A DNA stretch of 64,000 bases from Daldinia sp. FL1419 (GCA_025201765.1 MU623484.1:1-64000), one strand, 5' to 3'. Positions 23,211 through 36,273 are shown, numbered from the stretch's first letter. Made by a program: numbers and translations. Notes: generated by a model not told the origin, from the letters alone.

Positions 23211-24347
23211 CTATCCTTTTACGTGCTCGGAGAGCGATTCCAACAATTCTAATGTCTTATGATCCTCGACTGCTGCTGCATGACGTTCTGTCATAGCAAA
23301 TACATTCTCATCCGGCTGCATTCCTGGAGCTGTTAGTGCCCATGCTAGCCCATGCAATGTGTGCTTCCGGTAATCATTCCACACGTCTTCTAGCTCGAAC
23401 TTGGGACCACCCCCTTCTTCTAGAGCCTTCAGATAGTGTTTGATTAAGTCGATCTCATGCTTTCTACGGTCCTCGATGGCCATGACACCAGTAATGAAAT
23501 ACGATACATCATGTAGGTTAACACCTACACCGAGTCCTTGCCAATCAATAAATCCAGGTAGACCGTTAGGCCTAATAAAAGTGTTTCCGATGTGCGAGTC
23601 ACCATGAACGACACACCTTAGCTTTGGGTTTTCCGCAGCCCACATAGTCTTGAAGGCCTTCTCCATTCGCTCCCGATTCGCCAGAGCCTTTGGTAAGGGG
23701 GGCGGCGCGGAAACCCTGAATCGTAAGTCCCATGCTTCTGGGCTAAGCAAGGAGGTAATCATGCCCTGAAGAGGATTCCCACCTAAAGCCTTGTCCGCAG
23801 AAAGCCAGGGGAACCGCTCCTCGGAGGCACCCCATGTCGCCGAGTGTAGGGCTGCGAGTTGTTCAACCCCAGCGCGCACTCTCTCAACCGGCCATGGCTT
23901 CAACGGTTCGCCAAAGTCACAGCCTTCAGCGGCCAAGTTGGCCATAACGACAAGGCCTTGTCCACTATGTTTGTCGGTACCACAGTACCAGACTTCCGGG
24001 AGATTCATTTTAAGGATAGGGCGGAGATAGTAATAAAACTCGGCCTCTCGGCGATACGTCCAAAGAAGGCCAGGGTGAAGTGCTATCATAGCGGTATTAA
24101 AACCCCCCTTGACGCAAGCCTGGGTTGGTAAATCGGCAGTGCTTCCATCATCTTCGTAGGTTAAGTCGATTAGGATCTTGCTGGACGTCGAGTGAATTTC
24201 TTTTACAATTGCAACGGACTTGACTTTGCGCCCTATAATCTTGCCACACCATTCTGCCGTAATATCTTGGGGTTTGACAGGCAAAGGAGTGCTCGATTCT
24301 AGTACGGGTTGTGCACTATGAAGTGCCTGGTGAGTAGTTGACGGCAT
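23211..24347 (-). CDS. Small-molecule kinase-like protein (APH / CHK-EcKL family)
   Basis: Single exon, 378 residues, of the protein-kinase-like phosphotransferase fold. Seen: a possible ATP-side lysine in ACVKGG (residue 80), the catalytic-loop signature VHGDSHIGNTF at about 247-257 (the Brenner HxDxxxxN pattern), and the Mg-binding IDWQ at 267-270 followed by GVGVNLHDVSYF, a combination typical of the ecdysteroid-kinase-like/CHK group and fungal DUF1679 proteins. These enzymes phosphorylate hydroxyl groups of small molecules such as choline, aminoglycosides or ecdysteroids. The substrate here is unknown. All catalytic residues are present, so it is probably active. It is flanked upstream by a MITE. 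Confidence 0.88.
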   Translation of the reverse strand: MPSTTHQALHSAQPVLESSTPLPVKPQDITAEWCGKIIGRKVKSVAIVKEIHSTSSKILIDLTYEDDGSTADLPTQACVKGGFNTAMIALHPGLLWTYRREAEFYYYLRPILKMNLPEVWYCGTDKHSGQGLVVMANLAAEGCDFGEPLKPWPVERVRAGVEQLAALHSATWGASEERFPWLSADKALGGNPLQGMITSLLSPEAWDLRFRVSAPPPLPKALANRERMEKAFKTMWAAENPKLRCVVHGDSHIGNTFIRPNGLPGFIDWQGLGVGVNLHDVSYFITGVMAIEDRRKHEIDLIKHYLKALEEGGGPKFELEDVWNDYRKHTLHGLAWALTAPGMQPDENVFAMTERHAAAVEDHKTLELLESLSEHVKG

Positions 24348-24957
24348 TGTTCAGGATTGTTGGTGCAATAGACTGATATTTCTCGTTCTTGGCCTCCGAT
24401 TTCATACTGGAGGAAGAGAAGGCCTGGATAAATACTAATAAACCAGAGAAGCGGTGAACACTAATATCGTAGCATTAAGATAGAACGCTATTCCTCGCTT
24501 AGAGGACCCCGACTGACTACCTCGAAGTAGCTACTATGCATACGATGCATTAGGTATAAGGTGCACATGTTATAAAAATATCACCTCAACGCCGATAGCC
24601 TACAAACTTCATACGCTGACCACGCAGGCTGTATTGATGCAAGTCAGAACTATGGGCGGCTCCTCATCTTGAAGTTGTGTAACGTCCTATTCGGTAGAAT
24701 TTGATTTGGACAGACGGGCAGATGAAATGTGTTAATGCAGAACCTAGCCTGTAAAGGGAATATATTAGGCCCAACACGCATCTAACATTTGTAGTTAGTT
24801 ACCTAAAGTAATAGTGTATCTTTCTTTGGTGGTCCCCCTTTTCACTTATCCTTACCTAGGTTAGAACAGTCTATTTTCCAGAGTCGTTCCTCTCCACTTA
24901 TTTATTGGGAATTGTTACCGTCTTTTGGGTAACTATACGATGGTTGGAACAGGATTA
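24348..24957. other. Promoter side of the kinase-like gene
   Basis: This 610-bp stretch with no gene runs up to the MITE boundary. Confidence 0.5.
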
Positions 24958-25523
24958 CGGTGGCCCATTAGTGCAAAACCGACAAAACCCAAAATGCAAA
25001 TGAAAATTCGTCCGATTTGTAGGAAGCGCTATATTTATAGCGAGCCAGTACGCTAAGACCCCTATAACTACAGCGCTTTCTAGTGGATCATGCGCTATAA
25101 ATATAGCAATTAAAATATAAGAGTGTTGATTGGTCAATTTAGGTTTAATTTTAAATTGATTCCACGGATATTTATAGTGGTTATTTCCACTAAACTCACT
25201 ATAATTACAAGGGACTTAGTGCTATTATTTATTAAAATTATAGCGCATTTAATAAGTATTTACAAAAGTTTTACTACCCTTAAAATACCTTATATTTATA
25301 GCGGTTTTAGTACTGTAATTACAGTGGGCTTAGTGAGGTCTTGGAGACTTTTTACTAACCCACTAAAATACAGCGTACTAGTCACTATAACTCGCTATAA
25401 TTATAGAGGCTTTAGCGCGCCTCTGCGCTATAATTATAGCGCACCCCTGCAATGAATCTAACCAATCGGACGAATTTTCATCTGCGTTTTGGGTTTTGTC
25501 GGTTTTGCACTAATGGTGCACCG
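24958..25523. mobile_element. MITE, 566 bp, long terminal inverted repeats, TA-flanked
   Basis: The two ends are inverted repeats of about 60 bp. The left end reads CGGTGGCCCATTAGTGCAAA and continues through GACAAAACCCAAAAT to ATTCGTCCGATT. The right end read on the other strand is the same except for a few mismatches. Both outer ends abut a TA dinucleotide (24956-24957 and 25524-25525), as expected for a Tc1/mariner/pogo-type insertion. There is no transposase inside. The interior is AT-rich and full of short palindromes such as GCGCTATAATTATAGCGC near 25424-25441, with many partial copies, so the single strand could fold extensively. Confidence 0.85.
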
Positions 25524-28500
25524 TACAGGATGCCTATTTTCGTGAACTGCTCTAAAAGGGGTTACACCACAAAAATGCCTTTGGCTAACTACCCATGGTT
25601 GTAATCTTTTTATTTCTTTTAGAAAGTCTCGCCAATTTTGTCGTGAAACACGAGGATATTTTATTAAGCAAATATTTTACCTTAGGCGATTCGCGTACAG
25701 GTTTCCGTTGTGGGCTGATTATTTTCACGATCGGTTACGCACAGCCAGATGCTTGCCTAGGTTGACGTCTAATCACCCTACGGGCTACGGGGGGGAGTTG
25801 AAACATGAAACACAACGCTCAGTGGCGGGAGTTGATTGACTCGTATTACGACTACTCGGGGAACGCCTCATTTGGTAGCGACTAGAAAAAGGGTAGCTAC
25901 TGGATGCGGTAAAGGGCACAGATAGATTTTGGTAGATCCTAGAACTAAATTTTAACCATCACCTCGTCGAAACCAGGCTACGATTTGCTTACCAACGTCT
26001 ATTATCGAGTAGGTACCTAACCTATGATGACGAAAACCCATGGAACAATATTGTTGGTTAGAGCCTGCAGGAGCTTGCATAACCGTACGGCTCGTAGTGT
26101 TGTATCCTTTCCTTACTAGGTAGATCGTAAAAGAGAACGCCAATAAGGCCCCCTAATTGCCCTACGCTAAATATGTAGCCAGGTTAGGTAGGTATTCCGA
26201 GGTCGATCGAATATTCCGCTCGGGCCGCTCCTTTCGATATTCGGCGATTTCGTTTCTCAATCGCGGTGGAGCTCTTTTATGACAACTACGTAGATCTACT
26301 AATAGGGACAGCAGCATTCCGCTCAAGTGGCGCCAGCATCAGTAAGCCTTGAGTTTTCCGCCGGGGCACTAGAGAGAATTACCAACAGTATGTATACTAT
26401 TATAAGGAATACAGATAATGACGCCGCTAAGTGGCGATCCCGCCCCGGCTTATACCGCCCTTTGGGGTACTAACCTAGGATTGATTGAAGAATAGGTATC
26501 CTTACCGATTCAAGTACCCGGCTATCAATAAGCCTCCTAGGGTTCAAGAAAAGAACTTTTGGGGGGTTGGCCACTCCAAATTCTTATCAGCGATCAGAGC
26601 GGGTCTTGAAAACTTTTGAAGCTATTCAGACTTGTATATGCAGACGCGTCTCGAAACCGGATAGCGATCCGGGCGATCGGTTCCCCTGTCCCCAACCAAG
26701 TACTCGCGAGCTTGGCAAAACTTCAAAGGCTTCGGCAACCAAGTGTATGGTTAGTCGTTGCTTTACCCCAAAGGACCCAATATTAAGTGACCCATAACAT
26801 TGGGATTACTTGCCTAAAAAAGGAAATTTTAAGATAATAAACAAGGATAGTTTGTTATTTCAGGGGCTGATTCGGGACCCATTGGGGTGGATATCGCTTA
26901 ATTCAAGCTTAAAAAATGGTCAGACTCGAATTACGCTTAATTGAACTCACTCAGATGAGCGGAAACTTTGTTTACGACATATAATTAGGTTAGGTAGGTA
27001 GAGGTAATTATCAGAATTATTGAAGCCTGGTACGTAATACCTGAACGCATCCTAGGCCGATAGCCACGCGGGAAATTATACGACTTTTTCTTCCTCCAAA
27101 AATCTGAAAGTAACGGGAATGACAAAAGTGGATCTGTATGAATTCCAGTTGGGATATAAAAAAGGAGAACGTCCGGTAACCTAATGACCTGAGGTCCCTT
27201 CAACCAGTGTCGCGACTAGGGAACGACCCGAAAGAAATAATCAGCACTGTCACGTATAAGGGGCTCAGCCAAGGTCCAGTGAATATATAGCACGTTGATT
27301 CAAAAGAAAGTAAAAGGAGTGAGCGTAACGAGGTCTAGTAGATCGTCTTATATACATATGTAGGCACGCAGCCGATTAGCAAGTGTGGAGAGCATCTGGC
27401 GCTCCCCACAGCGTGACAAGTACTATATTGGCCAAAATATAGAAGGGATAGTTAAGCCGCGATCGACGTAAGCATAGGACCTTTCTAGCTGCCGTGTGGA
27501 AGAGAATCTGGTACATGTTTTTATACGACTTTCTTATATCGCATCGTCACGCACGGAAAGACGTCGTGTCTTTCGCTTCAAACTTTCTGGTTTGGAGATA
27601 GCAACCTTAACTTATACATCTTAGCCGACTCTATATACCTACCAACTGGGACGGTAGAACAGCCTCCATGAGGAGTCTTCCCCACGGAACAATATCTTTT
27701 TGTAGCCATCAATATCAGGACAAGTACCAACCCAACTGCCTCGATGCTGCCACACGTATTGCCCCTTTTCAACTCTATGCGGCCACTACAGTCGTGTGGA
27801 TTCCCACAGAAACCGTGACTGTTGTAGCTTGATGGGCAAGAAAACATTGCGCGCGAGGCATAGGTGACTTATACGGAAACGCGGAACGCGAAGGACTTCT
27901 GGGGCAGCGAGTCCAGGAATGACTGGGATTGAAGTGAATGAAGTATGCCAAATGATCCCGCAAGTTTTACGGGTGAGACGAGCGAATACGCAAGAAGAAT
28001 TAGGCGTACCTTATACTGGATCGATTCCGTCAAAATACCCCTCCCCCTTTCCGGTAGAGAGACGTTCGGCGTTTACGCCATGCTCTCGCAACATAACATA
28101 AGCACCGTCAAATTACTCTTTAAGGTGGTCGAGAAATAATCTATAAACTCTCTTATTAGGCTCGCACTGATAGTTCTGTTATATACCTACGAAAGAACTT
28201 GTTGCTGTCATTAGCACGTCATAGCCCCATGATTAACACCAAAACCGATACGAGATGATGGCTGTGCTTGCACGAGGAGAAGGCTTTATATAGTTTAATA
28301 AACGGATAAGTAGGTCTCGCATCTGCTCCCCTTTCCCCCTTCTCTCCAATATCAAGTAAAACCAGCCCGGTGAACTTTCGCTAATGTGTTGGCGCAAGCC
28401 TAGAAATACGCCAGAAATAGGTAGGGACGTATAAGCATTGCTTACAGAAGAGTTCCACTCATAAAGCTATCTCATTACTTCGTCGGCAGGTTTATAAGAG

Positions 28501-31500
28501 CGATCGAGGGAAAATGAGTAATGCGGTATCTTTTGGCGAGCCTCAACGCCAAGGATTTCATCGAATTGCTTGCAGCTGGAACTCATCTTGGATTTTTAAG
28601 ACGTCAGCACGATCTCGAGTGCACTGTTACCGGCATCTTTGGGATATATATGATTCAGCCTGGAATACGCCTAGATGCAGCTAGTTGAGGCCGATGGTAG
28701 GGCACTAGACGCTGAGAAAGAATATTCGTCTCTTAAGATTTAGCAGCCCTTGGAGTACTTGTATTTGCCCAGATAATCGACCTCGTCGTGAGTCTACCGA
28801 GCCACGTCGGCCACGAATGTTCTATTATGGAAGCTATAACAGCTGAATTGAATAACAGTGAATATTAAGATATAGTAATCTTTCTGGTAGGGATGGCGCC
28901 GATAGCAGAGTTCGACTACACGAATTTGCCGGGGTATTGAGATGACATCGAAGCCGCCAGCCCTAGGAATAAAATAGGTATGCTAAGCTGGCAGTCACAC
29001 ATTCACGGGCTGCTAGATACCAAGAGACAGGGTGCTCGGGAAGGAGTCAGCTTTAGTCAACTTCTCAGCTCCCAAGATTTCTTTTCTTTTCTATTCTAAC
29101 CCCTTTCCGTTTAGAACCCCCTTAGTCACCCCTCCGGAAACCTTACATGGACCGGTTATATATCACATTTATCACTTATAGAGACTTAGAGACGGTGCAG
29201 GTACGAGAATATGGAAGGTGCGAGACACTGTGTAGAGGTATAAATACCTCTCTGGGGAGCCTCCCCCATTTAGAATCTCTTCAGGACTCAACACACTTAT
29301 CATTTCTCTCTCTTTATCTAGAGACTAGATTAAAAGTTGGTAACGGTTGAGTATAATCCAGTCAGTCTCGGATAATACTATCAATCAGTTTTCACTTCGA
29401 TGGGATTGCGCACGTCAACATTTCTCAGCAAACCCAAGGGTTACTAGAAGGAAATATCCAAATCAATACTACCTACCCGCATATGTATTTTATTATTTCA
29501 GGGTCGATTTATTCTTCCCAGGACCCGACTACGGAAGGGCATGCATGACCATTAGAAGGCCATACCGCCATATCTCGCAATATCAGATGGAAGGCATAGA
29601 ACACCGCGGGATAAAGAGCACTCGGCAGTGCCCCGTGAGTTGTAAGGACGAAAGGGTGGCTCGAATGCAATGTGGCGTCGTGGACGTCGACTGGAGAAGA
29701 CATCTTCTATCCTCCTACCAGAGAGTGTATGAGTACTTGTGTTCCAAATAACCAAGATGGGGGCTGGGCTTGAAACGTCTTGGGTAGATTGCGCAATTCT
29801 CACGGTTATCTCAACTCGACTGTTGTGCCCATATACGGTAGATAGCCTACGCGTGGCATCAACAGAGGTGCTATGAGATTCCTCACGTAATTGGGGGTAA
29901 GTATCTAGATTCTACTTCTGGTCTCATTGGTTCTTAAGGGGGTTAGTGATTGGCGCAGTTAGAGGGCCAGTTCTAATAACTCATGGATGGCTGCTAGAGG
30001 CGGGTGTTAGCAAATGCTGGTCAGTAACATATGCGAATGACTAGTCCGATTTTGACAATCTACGTACTCGGCCGAAATGTTTGAAAATCTGGGTTTCCCA
30101 TCACCACTATATTCGGCAGTTTGTCCAAGACACGGTCAATGCAAGTCAGTGATAGGAGCAATTAGTCGGCCCTCCGTAGCTCATTCCTATTCTGAGCCTG
30201 CCGGGTGGGATTCTGTTGCTAAGCTAGACGCTTTCTGCGCCTCTTTACCGCAGATAAACTGGCTGTGGCTTTTGGGGGAGAGGGGGGAGGGGTATTCGGT
30301 ATGTATAGGTAGCTTATTAGATTATCGTGTGCGATAAAACCCCTGACTACAATAATCATTGCCACCACTAAGGGCTGCCATATTACGTGGTGTAGGATCA
30401 CCACCGGCACGACTATGAAAGGCGGTCCAGCGATGGAGACGCAGCAAGCAGTGGAAATAAGTGGCTTATTCGGGGTGCGTTTGCTTGGATTCATTTGGCC
30501 CCGATCGAACATATTCTTCCCTTTCTATGGTTGTGTTAAATCATCATCCCCTGTACTCCTTAGGGGAGTGTGTATACCGTACAGCCTTTCTTTACTAGCG
30601 TTGAGAATATATATCAAACTCGTGGACACACTCGAAGATGAGAAGTTCTATTTTATGGCGCAGGCTGCCGATCTTGGCCTACTGAATGGTAAGGATCAAT
30701 CTATCGTAGGAGATGGGGGCCATTAGTACAACATAAGGGCTCTATGTAAGTGTCATTAAGCTCCCGGCTGCAGGGAGCATATCGAAGAAATAAAGAATTA
30801 TACGAATTTATTAAAATTGCATACCACCTCGGTGTCTACGTTATAATACTTGCGTAACCATGTGCCTTCATTAAGCCTTATCCCTGGGAAAATATGTAGA
30901 GTGGAGGGGTTAATACCACATAGCCCGTGTAGAGATTATTTCCCCTCTGTTAATAATTCATCTTCGTACATCAAGTACATGAAATTCCCAGGCTTCATAC
31001 AAGAACTATTGTGAGATAATTTGCTAAGGTCTACATAAGCTTTCTATAGAGATCCTTTAGGCAATTCCTCCGACATTATAATCATCCACTAAAAGGCAAT
31101 AATAAAACACACCACGTTCTGAATCTAGGTGATAGATCCACTTCATGGATTCCCATGCCTCTGCACGCCCCTCATTCTGTCCCGTCGAAGCAGTTCTAGA
31201 ATCTATAGCAGAAGATGCTAACCACTAGGACAAGGTCTGGGCGGCGCCGGCACCCGTACCCATGTAGCGAAACTCAATGGGACTTTTATAGTGGCATTCA
31301 ACATGCGGTATTTAGGTATGTGGTAGGTGCATTCGCCAAGACGTCGCAATACTATAGAAAACGTACTATCGGGTTAAGCTTATTTAGACTCATATCGCCT
31401 AGATCAGCCAACCAGCGTGGGCGACAGTGACCAGAATGGTAAAAGTGTCAGTCAATGATAACGTTTGTCTAGATGGGACCCGTGGGGCAAAGGGGGTGGT

Positions 31501-32071
31501 ATTCGAGACTCTTCATCTTAGGTATCTGACTTATGAGAACGTAAAATCCGCTTCCCCTGGGCAAATCGGAGGTCTAGAACCAACTCTGTTCGGAGGCAGT
31601 CCGTATCTGAACCGACCTAACCCAGCGGATCATGTCCGTTCAGTCTTTACCGGATCTCCACCAGAAGAAAGAAGATAAACGAGAAATAAAAATAAAACCG
31701 GCACAACGCAAAAAATAATGCCGTCCTAGAAGTTACTCATCCTTTAAAGACAATAAAAATAAGTACCTGTCTTCATCAAAAGTATGGACTATACTAGCTT
31801 AAGCAGAAGTCCAAGTCATCCCTAAGCCTCATAGACTCTATATCGGTCGCTCCCAGAGCTCCCACCTACGAAATACCAAGAACGCCGGGTTATAATATCC
31901 TCATAGAGACCTGACCACCGAAAACCGTGTGTTTTACAAATATAGGCCATGATGAAATCTTTCCAGTTCCTCCGGCCCCGATATTTTCTCTATTAGCTGC
32001 TTCATATCGCAAATGTGTAGAAAACGTTGCCTATCTTCTCCGTGTCAAGGGTTTTCCCCGAGCGAGGACAA
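25524..32071. other. 6.5-kb gene desert
   Basis: I find no gene I can support here on either strand. Open frames of 60-134 codons occur (for example 29347-29751, 30415-30726 and 31427-31678) but show no family motif, intron structure or start context. One LTR-like scrap is visible at 27303-27426. A short tRNA-like string on the minus strand near 31195-31235 is incomplete. Base composition is mixed, without the extreme AT bias of heavy repeat-induced mutation. I infer old, degraded coding or transposon DNA. Confidence 0.55.
27303..27426 (+). repeat. LTR-like fragment, copy 1
   Basis: Contains AGTAGATCGTCTTATATA and CTCCCCACAGCGTGACAA, which match the same phrases in the same order at 41895-41975. 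This copy has about 40 extra bases between them. The composition (short A/G-rich start, TATATA box, CCCCACA-GTGTGACAA) is that of the promoter part of a fungal LTR. No paired LTR or target duplication was found. Confidence 0.5.
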
Positions 32072-33930
32072 TTAGGGCTGCTCCGGTGTCTTCCATGCGG
32101 GTTTTTTGCACTCTCCCATTGCATCAATCCAGTCGTTGATACCTTTCAAGTGCCAACCACTAACCCATTTGGCTTTGGCATCGCCATTATCAGGCGGCAT
32201 CTTAGGCGCACCCAATTTAAAGCTCTTTGCGGTACAGCATACCTCATCATGCCAACGGTACTGGAAACAAGACCGGTTCCGTTTCTTTTCGTTCATGGCC
32301 TTCTTCCACGCTTCCCGCGCCGCAGCATCGCTGGGTGAAGTGTCCTCGGCAACCTCCGTGTCATTAGCAGTGCTAGGATCGCCGTCTTCCCGTGCTGATA
32401 TACCTCGTATATCCCACTCTTCTTCGTCCGGAACGTCCTGAGACTCGCAGACCCTCGCACAGTGCTCTGGGGATTTCCATGCTTCTTTCTCAATGTCGTT
32501 CATTTCTCCCTCTTTCTTCTGCCTGTCTCGCGAATGCCCGTCTGCTTGTTGTTGAGCCCCAGGATCTGGGTTGAGGTAGCACACATCGTCCGACAAGTTA
32601 TCCCAGTTTTCTCTCGACACTTGCATTTTCGGTCGTATCAAGCCGTCATATACGTCTTTAATTAGGAGAACACGCTACTTGACGGTTAATTTCGGAACCC
32701 ACATATGATTTACCCGAAATCAGGTAGGAAGGTATCAGGATGGGCGGGGAGAGGGGGGTTATAAACTCGCACTTACATCCGTCTTCCGCGTCTGTTCGAA
32801 CTGCCATACGTTACTGATTTCTTCCGCATTCATATGATGCATAGTGAAAATTGGTTCGCACCAATGCCCTGGACCGTATGGGAGCGTACTTGGTTTTTCA
32901 CCGTTGATCATGGGCCAAACCTGTCGGATTTTAACCCTTTCATACTCTTCCAAGGCCTGCGCGAGCATCAAGTCTCCACAGCATTCATGAGCCCCTCTAA
33001 CATTAAACTGCTTGACTACGCCCGGGTGATATTCGATCAGGTGTCTCAATAGCGTCCCGCTGAGTATATATCCGGAGCCTCCGTGAGCAAACGGCATACC
33101 CCCGATGAAGCTTCGACTGCCGAGGTACAATTTTTCACGGGGGTTTAAGCGGGACTCGGTTTTTAGCCAGTGTACAATATTGGCCCAAAAGATGTAAGTA
33201 TCAGCCTCGGCGAATATATACCAATCGCGACCTGGGCGCATCCTCCAAGTTTGTTCCATCATTGGGAGGAACTTATACTTATCCAAGTTCCACGCTTTTT
33301 GTCCGTCCCTCTTAGCATCAACACAGGATTTTTGCGACACAGGGCATTCCTTCTGGTCGCGATAAAGGTCGAAATCGGCATTGTGGGCCTTCGCGGATTC
33401 GTCAAATTCGGCGAGCGCATCATGGATGTGGTATGGTCCAACTTGTTGTTCCTTCAATGACATTAGTATCCCTAGTGACTTCGACGTTACGGCACAACTC
33501 CGAAATCTATACTGAAACAAATATAAATACAAAAAAAAGAATAGGATGCTAGGTATCATACCATATCGGAAAAGATGAGAAAGTCGGGAAGACAATTCAT
33601 TGTTGTTAACAGGTGGACGGGCATCTTATCGAAGGTCTCCGTTGCGCCGGTCTTCATTACCAAAAGGATGCCTTCGGTATCGGGGAAATTCGCGCAAGGG
33701 TTGCTGGAATTGTAGTATTGACTGACAGTTTCCTCGTTTCCTTCGGAATATAGCGTGTTGTTATATACCGGGTTACCGAAGTAGCTTGTGACGCTCTTGT
33801 AATAATCACGAGCATATCCAAGTGAGTTTTCATCCCATTGAGAACGAATGTGTATATAAGTCGCAATTAGGGTCAAAATGGCGACACTGCCAAAGACCCT
33901 AAGCCGGCGGGAACTTGGTGATACGATCAT
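32072..33930 (-). CDS. Type II membrane glycosyltransferase, GT31-like
   Basis: Golgi-type glycosyltransferase of the beta-1,3-galactosyltransferase/Fringe class (GT31-like fungal group). Exons complement(33562-33930, 32777-33451, 32072-32674) give 548 residues. Seen: an N-terminal signal anchor (VFGSVAILTLIATYIHI, about 12-28), an N-glycan-rich stem (YNNTLYS, YYNSSNP), the donor strand VMKTGATETFDKMPVHL with FLIFSDM, then WYIFAEADTYIFWANI where EADTY takes the metal-binding DxD position, and GGSGYILSGTLLRHL and HECCGDLMLAQAL, typical acceptor-side motifs. The C-terminal part is acidic and Ala/Asp-rich, then ends with a Cys-containing CFQYRWHDEVCCTAK segment. The start was placed at 33930 because no ATG lies upstream in frame. 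Both introns are about 100 nt. Confidence 0.9.
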
Positions 33931-36008
33931 GATAACGAGAGAGGATTTGAAGATGGTGGGATGAATGGCATCAGGAGGGGAATTCTCGAAGAGAGCGACA
34001 GGAGGGACACATCGGTAATGTGATCCCACCTGAATAAGTTCGTGAGTTTGCGACAGTCAACGTAGAACCTAGGTAAAATGTGCTACGTAAAACGAGAAAC
34101 AATGTGGTTGAGAACACCCAAAAAAAGAAGTCCCAAGTGGGATGAAAATTACTTAAGGACCATAGTCACAGTTTAAAGGGAAGAAAAAGGTTGAAAGAGT
34201 TAGCAGCGCAAAAAAAAAAAAAAAAAAAAACCAACAAAATTTCGATCTGGATCTTTGGGATAGGCAAGTGGAGGTTCGCACTTACCTACATATACATACA
34301 ATATACAAAGCTAGGTAAGTATATACAATACTTACCTCCTAACAGGTAGGTACATTCCCGCAACTTGCAGGTGCCTTAGGTAGATGATTCGTTTGAGTAC
34401 CTGTTTCTATGGGTTGTACAGGCAAGCGCAGCCCAATACTGCATACATGTAGCGTATAACTTAGCGTATCGAAAAAAAGATAATGGTCTAGGAAGACCTT
34501 GCGATGAATACTCATTAGGCCGGGTTACCCGGTCTGGATCTGCGGTCGTACCTTAAGAGTGGGGATAACACGGGCTCATGATACCTGAGTAGGTTAGTTG
34601 ATCCTATTGGCATCAGCTCGTATCCTCCTTTGACAAGAAATCAGGAATGCATCGATAGGCCCCATTAGGTCGTGTGAATGTATGTGAATGTATATGAATG
34701 TATTTAATACTTTCTATGCCTGACCTCGGATACGCTGATATTGATACGTTAGATACCTAGGTACGGGAGGCAAGATCATTCATTTATTTCAATTTGTACG
34801 CGTATGTAGAAAAGTGATCTGTCTTTGCAGTTTCCATTCCTATCGTCCCAAGTGCTAATTAAAGAAGTGACGAGGCGGCAGGGCGGAGGGGAGGGCGGAG
34901 GGGCGGTTATTGCACTAATGCCGTGCTACCCACGGTCTCAGTTGCCCCCCGGTCATCCCCGTATCGTTAACGCTATCCGCCAAACGATACTATGAGGTAG
35001 GTCCCCCTTGTCAAGTACACTTATGTCGTATATTGTTTGTTCCCGTCTTTAAGAGTCCCGTAATTGGACTATCTAGATAAGATATAAGTGGTTCGTATCA
35101 TATATATGAAATATCAAGTAGTCAACACCTCTGTTCCTGTCTCGAATTATGTAACCTAGTCTTTTCGTATTTATAAATTTTAGGTGTAATAGGCATCTTA
35201 CTTTAGGTGCTCAAAATACCGATGAAATTAAGCATATATTCTGCCAATCCATACCTAGGTACGGACCATACCTTAAAAGCTGCACGTCATAATTGGTAAT
35301 TTATTAGTACATTTTCCCAATTCAGAGCAACTCGACGTCACTCACCGTTAAGTGTAAAGTTCATCATCACGGGGTAGGTTTGACATTTGAACCCTATACT
35401 CCCTTTCTCCCTGGATATTGAAATATGCTTCGTACTTACCTAATATGTTTGTCCGTTACGAACTGGAGAGACTGGGAGAAATACCTACACCCTTGCATCG
35501 TCATTCTTTTCAATGCCAAGCGCTTAGTTTGATGATACGCCTATCATATACGAGAAGGGAGGGATGAATATAATACACTCAAACAATGATAGCCTATCCA
35601 TACCTACCTACCTAGGTTCCTGCTGATGGTTCCATCAACGCTGAAATAATGTATTTCATATGACTTTGTAATATGTAGTTAACTTATAGTTAGTTAACTG
35701 ATGTAATAAGTAGGAACTGGGATAGGATGAAGCTGCTATGGCTACATTGACAGATACATAGTAGAATAATAGTGGAGGTGAAGATCGCCAGGGTTTCAAT
35801 TCCATACACGTGTAGGAATCCTTATCGTTTCAACCGCGCCGCTTCTCTAGCGAATTTCGGAAGATCTGTTTTGATCTAAATCTGAAAATTGTTGCAGTAG
35901 TATCACGTGAACCCATAGTACCCGTATTCCAAGATCTCCACAGTATTTGAAATTAATATGTACAGTGACGTAGATAATCCTCCCAGGTAAATCTCATCTA
36001 CATAACTA
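33931..36008. other. 2-kb intergenic region
   Basis: No gene seen. It holds a 21-A run at 34210-34230, TAGGTAC words at 34285-34390 and 35590-35625, a G-rich GGCGGAGGGGAGGG patch near 34880, and a palindromic AGTTAACT cluster at 35675-35700. Confidence 0.55.
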
Positions 36009-36273
36009 CACCTCCGCCAGGATGGTAAACCATAACGGCCTCCACCGCCCTATTCAGAATCCCGCATATAACTTATATATCATTTGTATAAAGAAAATAC
36101 ATAATGGCTTATATGACCGCGATATTGTGGCTTGTATAAGGGAAAATATTATTGAATTTTCGAGATTAATAAGTATGTGTTAGGGGATTTCCCATACAAA
36201 ATGCTTTGGCAATTACTTCACGGCATATTGGAGCTAGTGGAGGCCGCTATGGTTTACCATCCTGGAGGAGGTG
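36009..36273. mobile_element. MITE-like element, 265 bp, TA-flanked
   Basis: The left end CACCTCCGCCAGGATGGTAA continues as ACCATAACGGCCTCCAC. The right end on the opposite strand is CACCTCCTCCAGGATGGTAA followed by ACCATAGCGGCCTCCAC, giving a ~37-bp inverted repeat with two mismatches. TA lies immediately outside each end (36007-36008 and 36274-36275). The interior is AT-rich and carries no open frame. It lies in the upstream region of the histone chaperone gene, 465 bp from its start codon. Confidence 0.8.

Noticed and set aside
28510..28860. Possible ankyrin-like remnants in the gene desert
   Set aside because: Short stretches such as GNSALEI-like strings appear on the minus strand but stops and frame changes are too frequent and no repeat periodicity is seen.
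31190..31240. tRNA-like string on the minus strand (GTCCTAGTGGTTAGCATC ... TTCGAC ... GGGAC)
   Set aside because: Only about 53 bases separate the candidate ends and no full cloverleaf can be folded, so neither a tRNA nor a SINE is supported.
31427..31678. 83-codon open frame with even amino-acid composition
   Set aside because: No recognisable domain, splice structure or start context; it could be chance in a non-AT-biased stretch.
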